Assembly (NCBI RefSeq): GCF_030252345.1
Contig: NZ_CP126980.1
Span: forward strand, 5,161,501-5,225,500
DNA from: Actinoplanes oblitus
GTDB lineage: Bacteria; Actinomycetota; Actinomycetes; Mycobacteriales; Micromonosporaceae
Direction: 5' to 3'
Length of the DNA: 64,000 nt
The position numbers and the translations under genes were made by a program. Numbering within the stretch: the stretch's first letter is position 1; every line of letters begins with the position of its first letter. This document shows, piece by piece, positions 42,927-50,943 of this stretch. The notes under the pieces are model-generated. The model searched no databases. It was not told where the DNA came from and worked only from the letters and a program-made list of their open reading frames with translations.

Positions 42927-44125
42927 GTCACCGGAACTTTCTCGAGGCCGCCGACGATCAGGCCGGCTCGGCGCCGCAGCTCGTCGGCGGGGACGGCCAG
43001 GTCGAGGGTGGGCAGGCGGTCGAGCAGGACCGCGAGGGTGACCTGGAGTTCGGTGCGGGCCAGGGCCTGGCCGAGGCAGGAGTGCGGGCCGGCGCCGAAG
43101 GCGAGGTGCGGGTTCGGGTGGCGGTCGAGGCGCATCCGGTCGGCGTCCGGGTAGGCGCTCTCGTCCCGGTTGCCGGCGGCCATGCTGACCACCACAGTGG
43201 TCCCGGCCTTGATCGGGCAGCCGGCCACCTCGATGTCCTCGGAGATGTAGCGCGGCAGGCCGAAGCCCGGGTTGGCGTCGAAACGCAGCGACTCCTCGAC
43301 CGCGGAGTTGATCAGGCTGCGGTCGTCGACCAGGCGCTGCCAGCGGTTCGGCCGGTCGGCGAGCAGCATCGCGACCATCTTGCCGATCATGTTGGCGGTG
43401 GTCTCGTGCCCGGCCACCAGCAGCCCCTGGGCCGTGATGATCAGCTCGGCCTCGGTCATCCGGCCGTCCTGGCTGTCGACCACCGCGGCCAGCTCGCTGA
43501 GCAGGTCGTCGCCGGGGTGGGCCCGTTTCTCCGCGACGTGCTGGGCCATGAACTCCTGGAACTCCCGCGCGGCGGTGGCCAGCTGGGCCTGATCGAATCT
43601 GGTCAGGTTGAGCATGGCGTCGGACCAGTGCGAGAACCGGTCCCGGTGGCTCGGGTCGACGCCGAGCAGCTCGCAGATCACCTGGACCGGGAGCGGGAAG
43701 CCGAGCGTGGACTGGAGGTCGCCGGGCTGCCCACCGGCGATCAGCTCGTCGATCTGCCGGTTCGCGATCTCCTCGATGCGTGGCCGCATGGCGGTGACCC
43801 GCTTCACGGTGAACGATTTGTTCATCATCCGGCGCCAGCGTGGGTGGTCCGGGCTGGAGGTCATCGCCGAGTTCTCCCCGCCGAACACGCCGCCGTCGTC
43901 GGCAGCCGAGATCTTGGCGGCGTCCGGTTTGTTCAGGGCGTGGTTGAAACGCGGGTCGGCGAGCATGTCGCGCACGTCGGAATAGCGGGTGAGCAGCAGC
44001 GCTTCGTCGCCGCTGACCATCGTGACCCGGGCGACGGGGCAGTCCCGGCGCAATCGCGCCCACTCGGGAGCGGGTTCGAGGGCGGCGGGCTGCGCGAACG
44101 GGTAGGTGGGAACCGTTTCCGTCAT
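42920..44125 (-). CDS. Cytochrome P450
   Basis: 401 aa from ATG 44125 (GGAGGACCC directly upstream). I-helix LLVAGHETTANM (acid-alcohol pair ET), ExxR as EESLR, and the heme-binding loop FGAGPHSCLGQALAR with the cysteine ligand. Soluble bacterial class. Its own ferredoxin and reductase follow, so it is self-sufficient in electron supply. The substrate is unknown; the neighbours are not a recognised biosynthetic cluster. Confidence 0.95.
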   Translation of the reverse strand: MTETVPTYPFAQPAALEPAPEWARLRRDCPVARVTMVSGDEALLLTRYSDVRDMLADPRFNHALNKPDAAKISAADDGGVFGGENSAMTSSPDHPRWRRMMNKSFTVKRVTAMRPRIEEIANRQIDELIAGGQPGDLQSTLGFPLPVQVICELLGVDPSHRDRFSHWSDAMLNLTRFDQAQLATAAREFQEFMAQHVAEKRAHPGDDLLSELAAVVDSQDGRMTEAELIITAQGLLVAGHETTANMIGKMVAMLLADRPNRWQRLVDDRSLINSAVEESLRFDANPGFGLPRYISEDIEVAGCPIKAGTTVVVSMAAGNRDESAYPDADRMRLDRHPNPHLAFGAGPHSCLGQALARTELQVTLAVLLDRLPTLDLAVPADELRRRAGLIVGGLEKVPVTW

Positions 44126-44262
44126 GGGTCCTCCGTGGTGTCCGGCCACGGCCGACCGTAGGTCAAGCGGGTGATTCAAACAAGGCCGGAAAACCGGTCC
44201 ACCACATTCACCAGGGACAATTGTCTTCCACTCGCGGGCGGCCTGCCCTACAGTTTTCGATC

Positions 44263-44745
44263 ATGAAACCGGACTTCACCGTGGTGCTCCGCGGGTACGA
44301 CCGCGCCGAGGTCGACGAGGCGATCGCGCGGGCGGAGCAGGCGATCGACTCGGGCAGCGAGTTCGCCCGGGCGGCGGCGCGCGACGCCCTCGCCGCGGCC
44401 CGGTTCACCGTCGTGCTGCGCGGCTACGACCGCGTCCAGGTCGACCAGCACGTGGGCCGGCTCCAGCAGATCCTGGACGCCGGCCCCGGCCCGGAGCCGG
44501 CCCGCCCGGCGGACCTGGCCGACACCTCGTTCGCGGTGGCGCTGCGCGGGTACGACCGCGGCCAGGTCGACAGGGTGCTCGCGCAGGCGCGGCACGCCCT
44601 CGACTCCGGCGACGGGTCCGCCCGCGCCGCGGCCCGGGACGCCCTGGCCGGCACCTCCTTCACGGTGGTGCTCCGCGGTTACGACCGGGCCGAGGTCGAC
44701 CAGGCGATCGACCGGGCGCGGCGGGCGCTCAGCCAGCCCTCCTGA
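44263..44745 (+). CDS. Protein of four DivIVA-signature repeats
   Basis: 160 aa from ATG 44263. The motif F-T/A-V-x-LRGYDR-x-x-VD occurs four times, at residues 5, 48, 90 and 133, each with a 25-residue helix such as DEAIARAEQAIDSG. LRGYDRAEVD is the DivIVA/Wag31 N-terminal signature (membrane-binding and crossover region), which normally occurs once and is followed by a long coiled coil. Here the coiled coil is absent and the signature is iterated. A TACAGT hexamer ends 6 nt before the ATG (leaderless). Possibly a soluble competitor or scaffold for polar-growth proteins; inference. Confidence 0.75.
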   Translation: MKPDFTVVLRGYDRAEVDEAIARAEQAIDSGSEFARAAARDALAAARFTVVLRGYDRVQVDQHVGRLQQILDAGPGPEPARPADLADTSFAVALRGYDRGQVDRVLAQARHALDSGDGSARAAARDALAGTSFTVVLRGYDRAEVDQAIDRARRALSQPS

Positions 44746-44773
44746 GCGTCCGCGCGGCACCGCGTGACAGGCG

Positions 44774-45157
44774 TCAGCCGTCCAGCGCGCGGATCAGCTC
44801 CGCCTTGGTCATCGTCGAGCGACCGGCGACGCCACGGTCGCGGGCCTCGGCGTACAGCTGAGCCTTCGACTTGTCCGTCCCGGACGACTTCCGGCCGGCC
44901 GACGGTTTGCCCAGCTCCCGCCAGCTCCGCTCGGTCATCTCCACGCCGAACTCGCGGGCGGCCTTCTGGATCCGCCGGAACGCCTCGTCGCGCTCCTTGT
45001 CGGTGACGTCGCGCACCTGGTCGAATCGGGCGATCGCGTTGCGTACGTGCCTGGCGTCGTTGAGCGGTTCCTTGCGCAGCCGGGGAAAGGCGAACGCGCT
45101 GTCCGGCATCGCCTCGCGGTCGGCCGCGTCCAACGGGGAGTTCTTCTTGGCAGCCAT
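44774..45157 (-). CDS. Small conserved protein with Rho-N-like C-terminus
   Basis: 127 aa from ATG 45157 (a GTG three codons earlier is possible). Middle AFPRLRKEPLNDARHVRNAI, then ERSWRELGK, and a C-terminal SAP/Rho-N-like motif KAQLYAEARDRGVAGRS-TMTKAELIRAL. Short basic proteins of this kind are common in actinomycetes. Nucleic-acid contact through the C-terminus is plausible. Confidence 0.7.
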   Translation of the reverse strand: MAAKKNSPLDAADREAMPDSAFAFPRLRKEPLNDARHVRNAIARFDQVRDVTDKERDEAFRRIQKAAREFGVEMTERSWRELGKPSAGRKSSGTDKSKAQLYAEARDRGVAGRSTMTKAELIRALDG

Positions 45158-45260
45158 GGACTCCACGTACCCCGAACCGGGAGGGTCACACGAGACATCG
45201 ACCCGCTTCGACAGTATGGTGCTTCAGGAAAGCGCATTCCCGCTGAGGAGGCCGCCACCG

Positions 45261-46442
45261 ATGAAGACCGTGCTGTTGCTGCTGGCGACACTGCTGGCCG
45301 CTCCGGGCAGCCCCGCCCGGCCGATCCTGTCCGATGCCGAGGCCGCTCCGTTCACCGAGGCCGGCTATTTCCGGTACGCCGGGGCGTACGAGAATCCGGT
45401 CGTCGATCCGTGGCAACCGCAACCGATCCGCACACCGCGGCATCCGGATTTCCGGGTCGGCGGCAGCCACGGCTTCGCCGACGTGCAACAGGCGGTGAAC
45501 GCGGCCTATCGCCGGGGCGGCACCCGGCGGCTGACCATCGCGGTCCGGCCCGGCACCTACACCGGGACGGTTTTCATTCCGGCCGGCACACCACCGCTGA
45601 CCATCGCCGGTGAGGGCCGGGCGGACCGGGTGCGACTCGCGTTCACGCTGGACGCCACCAGCACCCCGGCGCAATGGGCGCGGCAGGTCAACGCGACGGG
45701 CCGTTACGCGGCGGGCGACCCGGCCTGGCCGATGTTCCAGTCCTGCGCCACCAAGACCACCGCGACCGCCGCGCTCTGCGCCACAGTGGTCTGGGCGCAG
45801 AGCACCGACCTGCAGTTCAAGGGCCTGACCATCACCAACACGCTGCTGGACACGGTGGACCGCGGCACCCATCAGGCGCTCGCGTTGCGCACCGACGCCG
45901 ACCGTACCCAGCTGGAGGACATGCGGCTGATCGGCCGGCAGGACACGTTCCTGGCGAATGCCGACGACACCGCCGCGATAGCCCGCGTCTCGGTCCGGCA
46001 CAGCTATGTCGAGGGCGACACCGACTTCGTCTTCGGCCGGGCCGCCGCGGTCTTCGACAGCAGCGAATTCCGCCTGGTGTCCTCGCGCAAGGAGTCCGGC
46101 GGCGTCATCTTCGCCCCTAACACCCAACCCCATTTCCGATACGGCTTCCTGGTCACGAATTCCCGCATCGTCGCCGACGCCGGTTACCGGGCGGCGCCCA
46201 CCGGCCACCTCGGCCGGGCCTGGGACCAGGGCGCGAGCGCCACCGGTTACCTGCCCGGCGTCACCCCGAACGGCCAGCTCGTGATCCGCGACAGCTATCT
46301 GGGCCCCGGCTTCGACACCGCCGCGCCGTGGGCCCCGGCCGCCACCACCGCCCGCCCGTTCACCGCCCGGGTCGACCCGGGCCGCGACCTGAACGACGTC
46401 AACTACAACCGGCTCTGGGAGTACCGCAACCACGGCTGGTGA
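45261..46442 (+). CDS. Pectinesterase (CE8), secreted
   Basis: 393 aa from ATG 45261 (GAGGAGG upstream). Short Sec signal (LLLLATLLAAPGSP). Parallel beta-helix with LTIAVRPGTYTGTV, IGRQDTFLA (catalytic Gln-Asp), VEGDTDFVFGRAAAVF (GDxDF, second Asp) and LGRAWDQG (GRxW with the active arginine). De-esterifies methylated pectin, giving access to plant-derived galacturonan; fits a plant-litter soil lifestyle. Confidence 0.92.
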   Translation: MKTVLLLLATLLAAPGSPARPILSDAEAAPFTEAGYFRYAGAYENPVVDPWQPQPIRTPRHPDFRVGGSHGFADVQQAVNAAYRRGGTRRLTIAVRPGTYTGTVFIPAGTPPLTIAGEGRADRVRLAFTLDATSTPAQWARQVNATGRYAAGDPAWPMFQSCATKTTATAALCATVVWAQSTDLQFKGLTITNTLLDTVDRGTHQALALRTDADRTQLEDMRLIGRQDTFLANADDTAAIARVSVRHSYVEGDTDFVFGRAAAVFDSSEFRLVSSRKESGGVIFAPNTQPHFRYGFLVTNSRIVADAGYRAAPTGHLGRAWDQGASATGYLPGVTPNGQLVIRDSYLGPGFDTAAPWAPAATTARPFTARVDPGRDLNDVNYNRLWEYRNHGW

Positions 46443-46505
46443 TCCGAAACGGCCAGTGGCTGTCTCGCCACCTGCCTCCGCGTCCACGATCGCGCGGCGC
46501 GGGTG

Positions 46506-46550
46506 CCCGCCGGTCGGGGTCGTACTGACCTGACGGGTTCCACCGGCGGG
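46506..46550 (+). terminator. Possible terminator after the pectinesterase gene
   Basis: CCCGCCGGT (46506-46514) pairs perfectly with ACCGGCGGG (46542-46550), but the loop is 27 nt, so this is only a possible terminator. Confidence 0.35.
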
Positions 46551-46574
46551 CAAAGCCGTGATCATGGCGCTCAT

Positions 46575-46606
46575 CTAGCTTGCTAGCAAGCTAGCGTGCT
46601 AGCTTC
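46575..46606. promoter_or_regulatory. Four 8-bp iterons forming a 20-bp palindrome: operator of the RHH operon
   Basis: Four contiguous units CTAGCTTG, CTAGCAAG, CTAGCGTG and CTAGCTTC. The first two plus CTAG of the third make the perfect 20-bp palindrome 46575-46594. The array ends 6 nt before the start of a ribbon-helix-helix gene; RHH proteins bind such short tandem half-sites cooperatively, so autorepression is expected. Confidence 0.8.
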
Positions 46607-46612
46607 GTTGCT

Positions 46613-46792
46613 GTGGGCGACGAGGAAGTCAAGCAGTTCAACGTGTACCTGCCGATCGGTTTGATCAAGCAGGTCAAGTACCGCGCCGTCGAATCGGGTA
46701 TGTCGTTGTCGGCGCTGGTCGCCGCGGCGCTGCACGCGTACCTCGACGCCCCACGTCAGCAGCGACAGCCAACGACCGAGGAGGGCACCTGA
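46613..46792 (+). CDS. Ribbon-helix-helix (CopG/Arc-like) regulator
   Basis: 59 aa from GTG 46613, short enough to be missed by length cut-offs. It reads VKQFNVYLPIGLIKQVKYRA then ESGMSLSALVAAALHAYLDA: one beta strand, two helices, the RHH dimer fold. It sits 2 nt before a VOC gene and then a methyltransferase, all on the same strand, and behind an iteron operator. RHH proteins often act as antitoxins, but no toxin is present; here it is better read as an autoregulator of a small resistance-like operon. Confidence 0.8.
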   Translation: MGDEEVKQFNVYLPIGLIKQVKYRAVESGMSLSALVAAALHAYLDAPRQQRQPTTEEGT

Positions 46793-46793
46793 C

Positions 46794-47138
46794 ATGGCGA
46801 CCGAAGGAATCGAGGCCGTGTTCCTGGAGACCCACAACTGGGGTAAGGCGGCCAAGTTCTTCCAAGCGCTGGGCTACGAGTTGGAGTTCTCCACCGACCA
46901 CAACTCCGGCCAGCTCCGTAACGGCGACGGGCCGTACGTGTTCCTTGCCGAGGTTCCCGAAACCCAGGTGCCGCGGACGCAGATCGTGCTGAAGGTGCCG
47001 GACGCGGACACGTTCCGCGCCGACGCCGCGGTCGAGGTGGTCACACCGTTCGAGGACACCCATTACGGGACTCGGGAGATGACGGTCCGCGACCCCGACG
47101 GGCGCCTGTGGAGCCTGCAGGCCCCGGCGAAAAGCTGA
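46794..47138 (+). CDS. VOC superfamily protein in RHH operon
   Basis: 114 aa; GAGGAGG lies 10 nt before the ATG. One VOC unit: VFLETHNWGKAAKFFQALGY, FLAEVPETQVPRT, REMTVRDPDGRLWSLQAP. Bleomycin/fosfomycin-type binding proteins and glyoxalases share the fold. Its place directly behind an RHH regulator suggests inducible detoxification or drug binding. Confidence 0.85.
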   Translation: MATEGIEAVFLETHNWGKAAKFFQALGYELEFSTDHNSGQLRNGDGPYVFLAEVPETQVPRTQIVLKVPDADTFRADAAVEVVTPFEDTHYGTREMTVRDPDGRLWSLQAPAKS

Positions 47139-47157
47139 CGGCGAGAGGCGGAACGCC

Positions 47158-48015
47158 ATGGCAGACGATCGAGTCGAGGCGCCGGACAGCACGGCGGTGC
47201 GGACCGCCCTGTGGCGGGCGATGCACGTCCAGGTCGACCCACCACCGCACGTCCTGACGGACGAGATCGGCCTGCGACTGGCCGCGCCCGGCGACGACTG
47301 GCGTCGCCGTCCCGACATGGACGCGCAGGTCACCAGCGCCTTCCGGGCCGCCATGGTCGCTCGTAGCCGGTTCGTCGAGGACCTGGTCGTCGAGCAGGCC
47401 GGCCGCGGTGTCACCCAGTACGTCATTCTCGGAGCCGGTCTGGACACGTTCGCCCAGCGCAGGCCCGATATCGCCGGCCGGCTGCGAATCTTCGAGGTCG
47501 ATCGACCCGGCCCGCAAGCCTGGAAACGACGACGCCTGACCGAGCTCGGTTACGGCATACCCGACTGGCTGCGGATGGTCCCGGTCGACTTCGAGCAGGA
47601 CACCGACTGGAGGAAACACCTGTCGGCCGCCGGGCTGGACCACACCCAGCCGGCAGTCTTCGCGTCCACCGGCGTCACCATGTACCTCACCAGGGACGCC
47701 ACCGCGGACACCCTCGGCACGATCGCCGGGTTCGCGCCGGGCTCGACGCTCGCCATGACGTTCCTGCTGCCGTCCGAACTCGTCGACGAGGCCGACCGGC
47801 CTGGACTTCGGGCAAGCAGAGACGGCGCGCGGGCTTCCGGGACACCGTTCGTCAGCTTCTACACCCCAGCCGACATGGTGAACCTGGCCCGCGAAGCGCA
47901 CTTCTCCGACGTCCGGCACATCGCGAGCCGTACGCTCGCCGACCGCTACTTCGTCAACCGCACCGACAACCTTCGCCCGTCAAGCGGAGAGGACTTCCTG
48001 CTGGCCACCACGTGA
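47158..48015 (+). CDS. SAM-dependent methyltransferase, LCMT/TIGR00027 type
   Basis: 285 aa; GAGAGGCGG precedes the ATG. Motifs: RSRFVEDLVVEQAGRGVTQY, YVILGAGLDTFAQR (SAM loop), IFEVDRPGPQAWKRRRL and FASTGVTMYLTRDAT. Members of this group methylate carboxylates or unknown small molecules in mycobacteria and actinomycetes. Third gene of the RHH/VOC operon. Confidence 0.85.
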   Translation: MADDRVEAPDSTAVRTALWRAMHVQVDPPPHVLTDEIGLRLAAPGDDWRRRPDMDAQVTSAFRAAMVARSRFVEDLVVEQAGRGVTQYVILGAGLDTFAQRRPDIAGRLRIFEVDRPGPQAWKRRRLTELGYGIPDWLRMVPVDFEQDTDWRKHLSAAGLDHTQPAVFASTGVTMYLTRDATADTLGTIAGFAPGSTLAMTFLLPSELVDEADRPGLRASRDGARASGTPFVSFYTPADMVNLAREAHFSDVRHIASRTLADRYFVNRTDNLRPSSGEDFLLATT

Positions 48016-48079
48016 ACCCCCCACCCAGGACCGCCAGACACCAACGAGAACGCCCGCGACCGATCGCAGCACAGACCAT

Positions 48080-48210
48080 CCAGTCTCCGGCGGATGCTTC
48101 CTGCCAGGCGACGGCGACCTTGATGCGGAGGCCGAGCGTGCGGGCGAGGATGGCGGCGGGGGTCTCGAGGGCGAGGCCGAACAAGGCCTTGGAGCGATCT
48201 CGGCCAGCGT
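48080..48210 (-). pseudogene. C-terminal fragment of an integrase/recombinase
   Basis: The minus-strand frame reads GRDRSKALFGLALETPAAIL, ARTLGLRIKVAVAWQEASAG, DW, which matches the helical C-terminal end of actinobacterial site-specific recombinases (LLGLSxxTAxxWxxxAGxDW pattern, from memory). No upstream catalytic region is present. It marks the left side of the second mobile-element scar. Confidence 0.45.
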
Positions 48211-48293
48211 GGACGCCGCCGCATCGTGTGATCATCACGCCAGCTCGGGGCACTGAGGTGAGGGCTAGCTAGATATGTGCCATGTAATAGACG

Positions 48294-48776
48294 TCATGTC
48301 GTCCAGGTGGAAGGGATGTTCTTCTGCTTCGCCGCGACCCGAATCTCCGCGTATCCTGGCCGATCTTCTTCCGGGGAGCCGGGCTTCATTGCCGGCCCGA
48401 CCTCTGCCAGCGGGAATTCACTCATAAATGTAGATGTGCCAGTGCGCGGCCAATGCCAGTCGCCTAACGAGACCGGCTCCATCGGTGCCAGGACTACGGG
48501 GAGCGGGCTGATTTCCAGCTGAGTGCACTCGCGCCAGTGAGGTGCCGTATATACGACTTCGTTCAGTGCGTGGTGAACAAGAAAATCCGACAGATTCTCG
48601 GTGGACACCTGCCACGGCTCATGAAGTTCAGCTTCGCACGCCGTTGTTTTGTCGTCGGAGTCGAATGCCCAGCGGTAGTCGCCGGTGGGGTCTGTCATGA
48701 AGACGGTTTTCCCCTCCGACTGTATCATCTGGCTCGCGTCAGGATGGTTTTGAGGGTGGTGGTGTGCGAGTTCCAT
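48294..48776 (-). CDS. Hypothetical protein, C-terminal part of a frameshifted gene
   Basis: 160 codons from ATG 48776: GKTVFMTDPTGDYRWAFDSD, TENLSDFLVHHALNEVVYTA, GTSTFMSEFPLAEVGPAMKP. The same frame stays open upstream to about 48860 without a start and reads VAFRIWVPSRPPPGLAKNVI into this ORF, so the true gene probably began further upstream (see the fragment at 48725-48934). The pattern recalls SMI1/SUKH-type immunity proteins, without certainty. Low GC for the window. Confidence 0.6.
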   Translation of the reverse strand: MELAHHHPQNHPDASQMIQSEGKTVFMTDPTGDYRWAFDSDDKTTACEAELHEPWQVSTENLSDFLVHHALNEVVYTAPHWRECTQLEISPLPVVLAPMEPVSLGDWHWPRTGTSTFMSEFPLAEVGPAMKPGSPEEDRPGYAEIRVAAKQKNIPSTWTT

Positions 48777-48934
48777 CGGGATGACATTCTTAGCCAGTCC
48801 TGGAGGGGGCCGGGAAGGAACCCATATTCGGAAGGCAACTCTTTCGGTGGGGTGGATGGTTCACCGCACCATTCAGCCAAAAGCCTAAACGTGTCAATTC
48901 TGCGTGGATCGATCACCGCTGCAGTATGCCACAT
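48725..48934 (-). pseudogene. N-terminal part of the same gene, out of frame
   Basis: From ATG 48934 the frame reads AVIDPRRIDTFRLLAEWCGE, PSTPPKELPSEYGF. Continuing in the +1 register at about 48846 (run ACCCCACC) joins it to ERVAFRIWVPSRPPPGLAKN of the downstream frame. One missing base in the C run would explain the break. Confidence 0.55.
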
Positions 48935-48968
48935 GCGTCATTCGCTTGAGTGGGGGTAAGACCGGCAC

Positions 48969-49142
48969 GCTTCTCGTTATGTTCTCTGCGCCTGTCAACA
49001 ATGTGTTGCGCGAGACGCAAAAGCCGTTCGCGTGAGTGACCACGATCCATCAACCAGCTCTAGTACCACAGCAGGAGATCCGTACTACGTCTTGGTGCGA
49101 ACTCGCCGCCGATACCCCGGTGCACCTCCCGACCTCCTGGAT
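48969..49142 (+). repeat. Dispersed ~170-bp repeat, copy 2
   Basis: About 90% identical to 32426-32595. Frame shared with copy 1 up to a 1-bp indel near 49096: RYVLCACQQCVARDAKAVRV, then YYVLV, after which copy 2 is frameshifted. Located between a frameshifted gene and a small membrane-protein gene. Confidence 0.9.
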
Positions 49143-49174
49143 AGTGCAACGGAGATCGTCACTATGATGTCCGC

Positions 49175-49687
49175 ATGGAAGACGCGGGGGAACTGACCTT
49201 TCAGGCCCGAGCGGAGCCGAATCTGACGGCGGCGCTGATACGGCGGGGCATGCTTCCAACCGTCACAGTGGTCGGGGGTGCCATGCTGGCTCTCGCCGCG
49301 CTGCTGTACCAGGCCGGTGACCCCGGTGACTGGGCGACACCGCTCCTCGTCGGCAGCATCGTCGCGCCCCTGTTCGTTCTGTTCACCGTGCCGCAGCAGG
49401 CTGTGAAGCGGAACGCCCACAAGATCGGCGGGCCGGTCGCTTACCGAATCGACGCGGTCGGTGTGCACATCATTCACGGCTTCTCCACGAGCACACTACC
49501 GTGGTCGGCGATCAGGGCCGTGCGCCGAGCGCGCGGCCAGATAATGCTCTCGCACGGCGGGCTCTCCGGCGGCAAGCGCCGAACAGCCGGCATCCCGACC
49601 GCCGATCTAACCGCGGCCGAACAGGCCCGGCTACTGGCAGTCCTACGTTCGCGCGGTGAGGCGCTCGCGAACGCACCCGCCGCTTGA
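49175..49687 (+). CDS. Two-helix membrane protein (YcxB-like)
   Basis: 170 aa from ATG 49175; TATGAT ends 5 nt upstream, so probably leaderless. N-terminal LTFQARAEPNLTAALIRRGM, two helices (VTVVGGAMLALAALLY, TPLLVGSIVAPLFVLF), then a cytoplasmic YcxB/PH-like beta domain (YRIDAVGVHIIHGFSTSTLPW, AIRAVRRARGQIML). Common uncharacterised type. Confidence 0.7.
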   Translation: MEDAGELTFQARAEPNLTAALIRRGMLPTVTVVGGAMLALAALLYQAGDPGDWATPLLVGSIVAPLFVLFTVPQQAVKRNAHKIGGPVAYRIDAVGVHIIHGFSTSTLPWSAIRAVRRARGQIMLSHGGLSGGKRRTAGIPTADLTAAEQARLLAVLRSRGEALANAPAA

Positions 49688-49785
49688 GCTATCCACTGCT
49701 ACCGCCCGCCCCCAAAGCCAGCTGTCACGCCCGGCAGACTCTCGTCGGCTGGAGCGGATCTCCTGCTGGAGTGTGGCCAGCCTTA

Positions 49786-50229
49786 TCAAGATGTCAGCTT
49801 CTTGTAGTAGAGGTACTCCGCAAGTGGCTCTGAAAAGACGAACAAGGTAATCGTGCCAGCGATAGTGAGCAGGCGGCCCCATAGGTTCATCGAGGACCAG
49901 AAGAAGGTCACGTAGAAGGTGCCGCCAAAGGCGATCACGAAAAGCGAAAGTATGTGGTTCGGCTTGAAGGACAAGAAGTAGAGGGCAGCGAACACGAAAA
50001 TGACGAAGGCGCAGGCCACCACAACGACAGAATGTGGTGCAGTGTCCACCGCGGCTGCTTGCGTCGCTGCCGTAGTCGCTGCTTGGGTTGGTTGGCTGAC
50101 CGTTGTTGCCGGTGCCGGCTCATCTGACGAGGGTCCGGGCGGAAAGAAGTAGACGAACACCGCGAACGCAAGGGCCAGGAAGCCGAGGACGGTCCCAATG
50201 ATCGTTGGCCAGTCGCCCCTCGGTCGCAT
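49786..50229 (-). CDS. Four-helix membrane protein of unknown function
   Basis: 147 aa from ATG 50229 (GTG 50235 is also possible). First helix IIGTVLGFLALAFAVFVYFF, an Ala/Thr-rich external loop (ATTVSQPTQAATTAATQAAA), then three more helices (VVVVACAFVIFVFAALYFL, LFVIAFGGTFYVTFFW, LLTIAGTITLFVFSEPL). TAGCAT lies 6 nt upstream: leaderless. No family recognised. Confidence 0.65.
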   Translation of the reverse strand: MRPRGDWPTIIGTVLGFLALAFAVFVYFFPPGPSSDEPAPATTVSQPTQAATTAATQAAAVDTAPHSVVVVACAFVIFVFAALYFLSFKPNHILSLFVIAFGGTFYVTFFWSSMNLWGRLLTIAGTITLFVFSEPLAEYLYYKKLTS

Positions 50230-50323
50230 GAGCACATGCTATCGACCCGGAGCGTAGCCGCGTCATCACCGTCGATGCGGTGGACGACCTCCAAGTCTCC
50301 GTGCCACTGGGTTGCCGGCTGGG

Positions 50324-50734
50324 CTACCCGGTCTCGCCGTGGACAGCCAGGTCGTCGCCGCTCAAGACGAGGCAGCCGAGGATCTCTGTCAGGACACTCC
50401 GCTGGCGGCGTGTCAAGGTGTTGACGAAGACCGCGACGTCGATGTCCGCCTCTCGGCACGCCAGGGCGATCTCGCGGAGCTTGCCATGTGTCAGCAGTGT
50501 GCGGCGGGAAAAGGGCTGCGACATTCGCAGCGACCCGCCGGGGCGCTGCTTCCACCGGTCAGACGCGCCCCGGCGCTGGACAAAACGGGCCACCACCCGG
50601 CCACCACGGGCCTCGACCAGACCGGCGAACTCGTCGAGCCTGGCCTCGTACTGCTTCTCCTTGGCCGAAAACAGACCGATGAGTACTACGTCGACACCAT
50701 CGAATGGGTCACCAAGGTTCCGGTACTGCTTCAC
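50324..50734 (-). CDS. Orphan HflX N-terminal-domain protein
   Basis: 136 aa from GTG 50734. It matches the N-terminal domain of the ribosome-splitting GTPase HflX: DVVLIGLFSAKEKQYEARLD, EARGGRVVARFVQRRG, SRRTLLTHGKLREIALACRE, ADIDVAVFVNTLTRRQRSVL, and LVLSGDDLAVH, then stop. The central coiled coil and GTPase domain are absent. In HflX this domain contacts the peptidyl-transferase centre, so a stand-alone copy could bind ribosomes without GTP control; inference. Located in the low-GC accessory region. Confidence 0.75.
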   Translation of the reverse strand: MKQYRNLGDPFDGVDVVLIGLFSAKEKQYEARLDEFAGLVEARGGRVVARFVQRRGASDRWKQRPGGSLRMSQPFSRRTLLTHGKLREIALACREADIDVAVFVNTLTRRQRSVLTEILGCLVLSGDDLAVHGETG

Positions 50735-50943
50735 GCCGCCATGATCGCTTCGGGCGCGCCGACGAGCCACGCGAGGCTCGCTCACACTCCGGGGCGCTCG
50801 GCTTCCTCTGCCGCTGCAAAAGCGCGCTTTGCCGGTATTTCCACTCTCACCGCATAGGCCGGCACTCGCTGTAGTCGCCGTTGACCACGCAGCGGGCTGC
50901 TCCGCTGTGGCGCCGGATGCGGATCGGGGGTTGAACGACAAGC

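Noticed and set aside
46613..46792. RHH protein as the antitoxin of a toxin-antitoxin pair
   Set aside because: The coupled downstream gene is a VOC protein, not a toxin family I can recognise.
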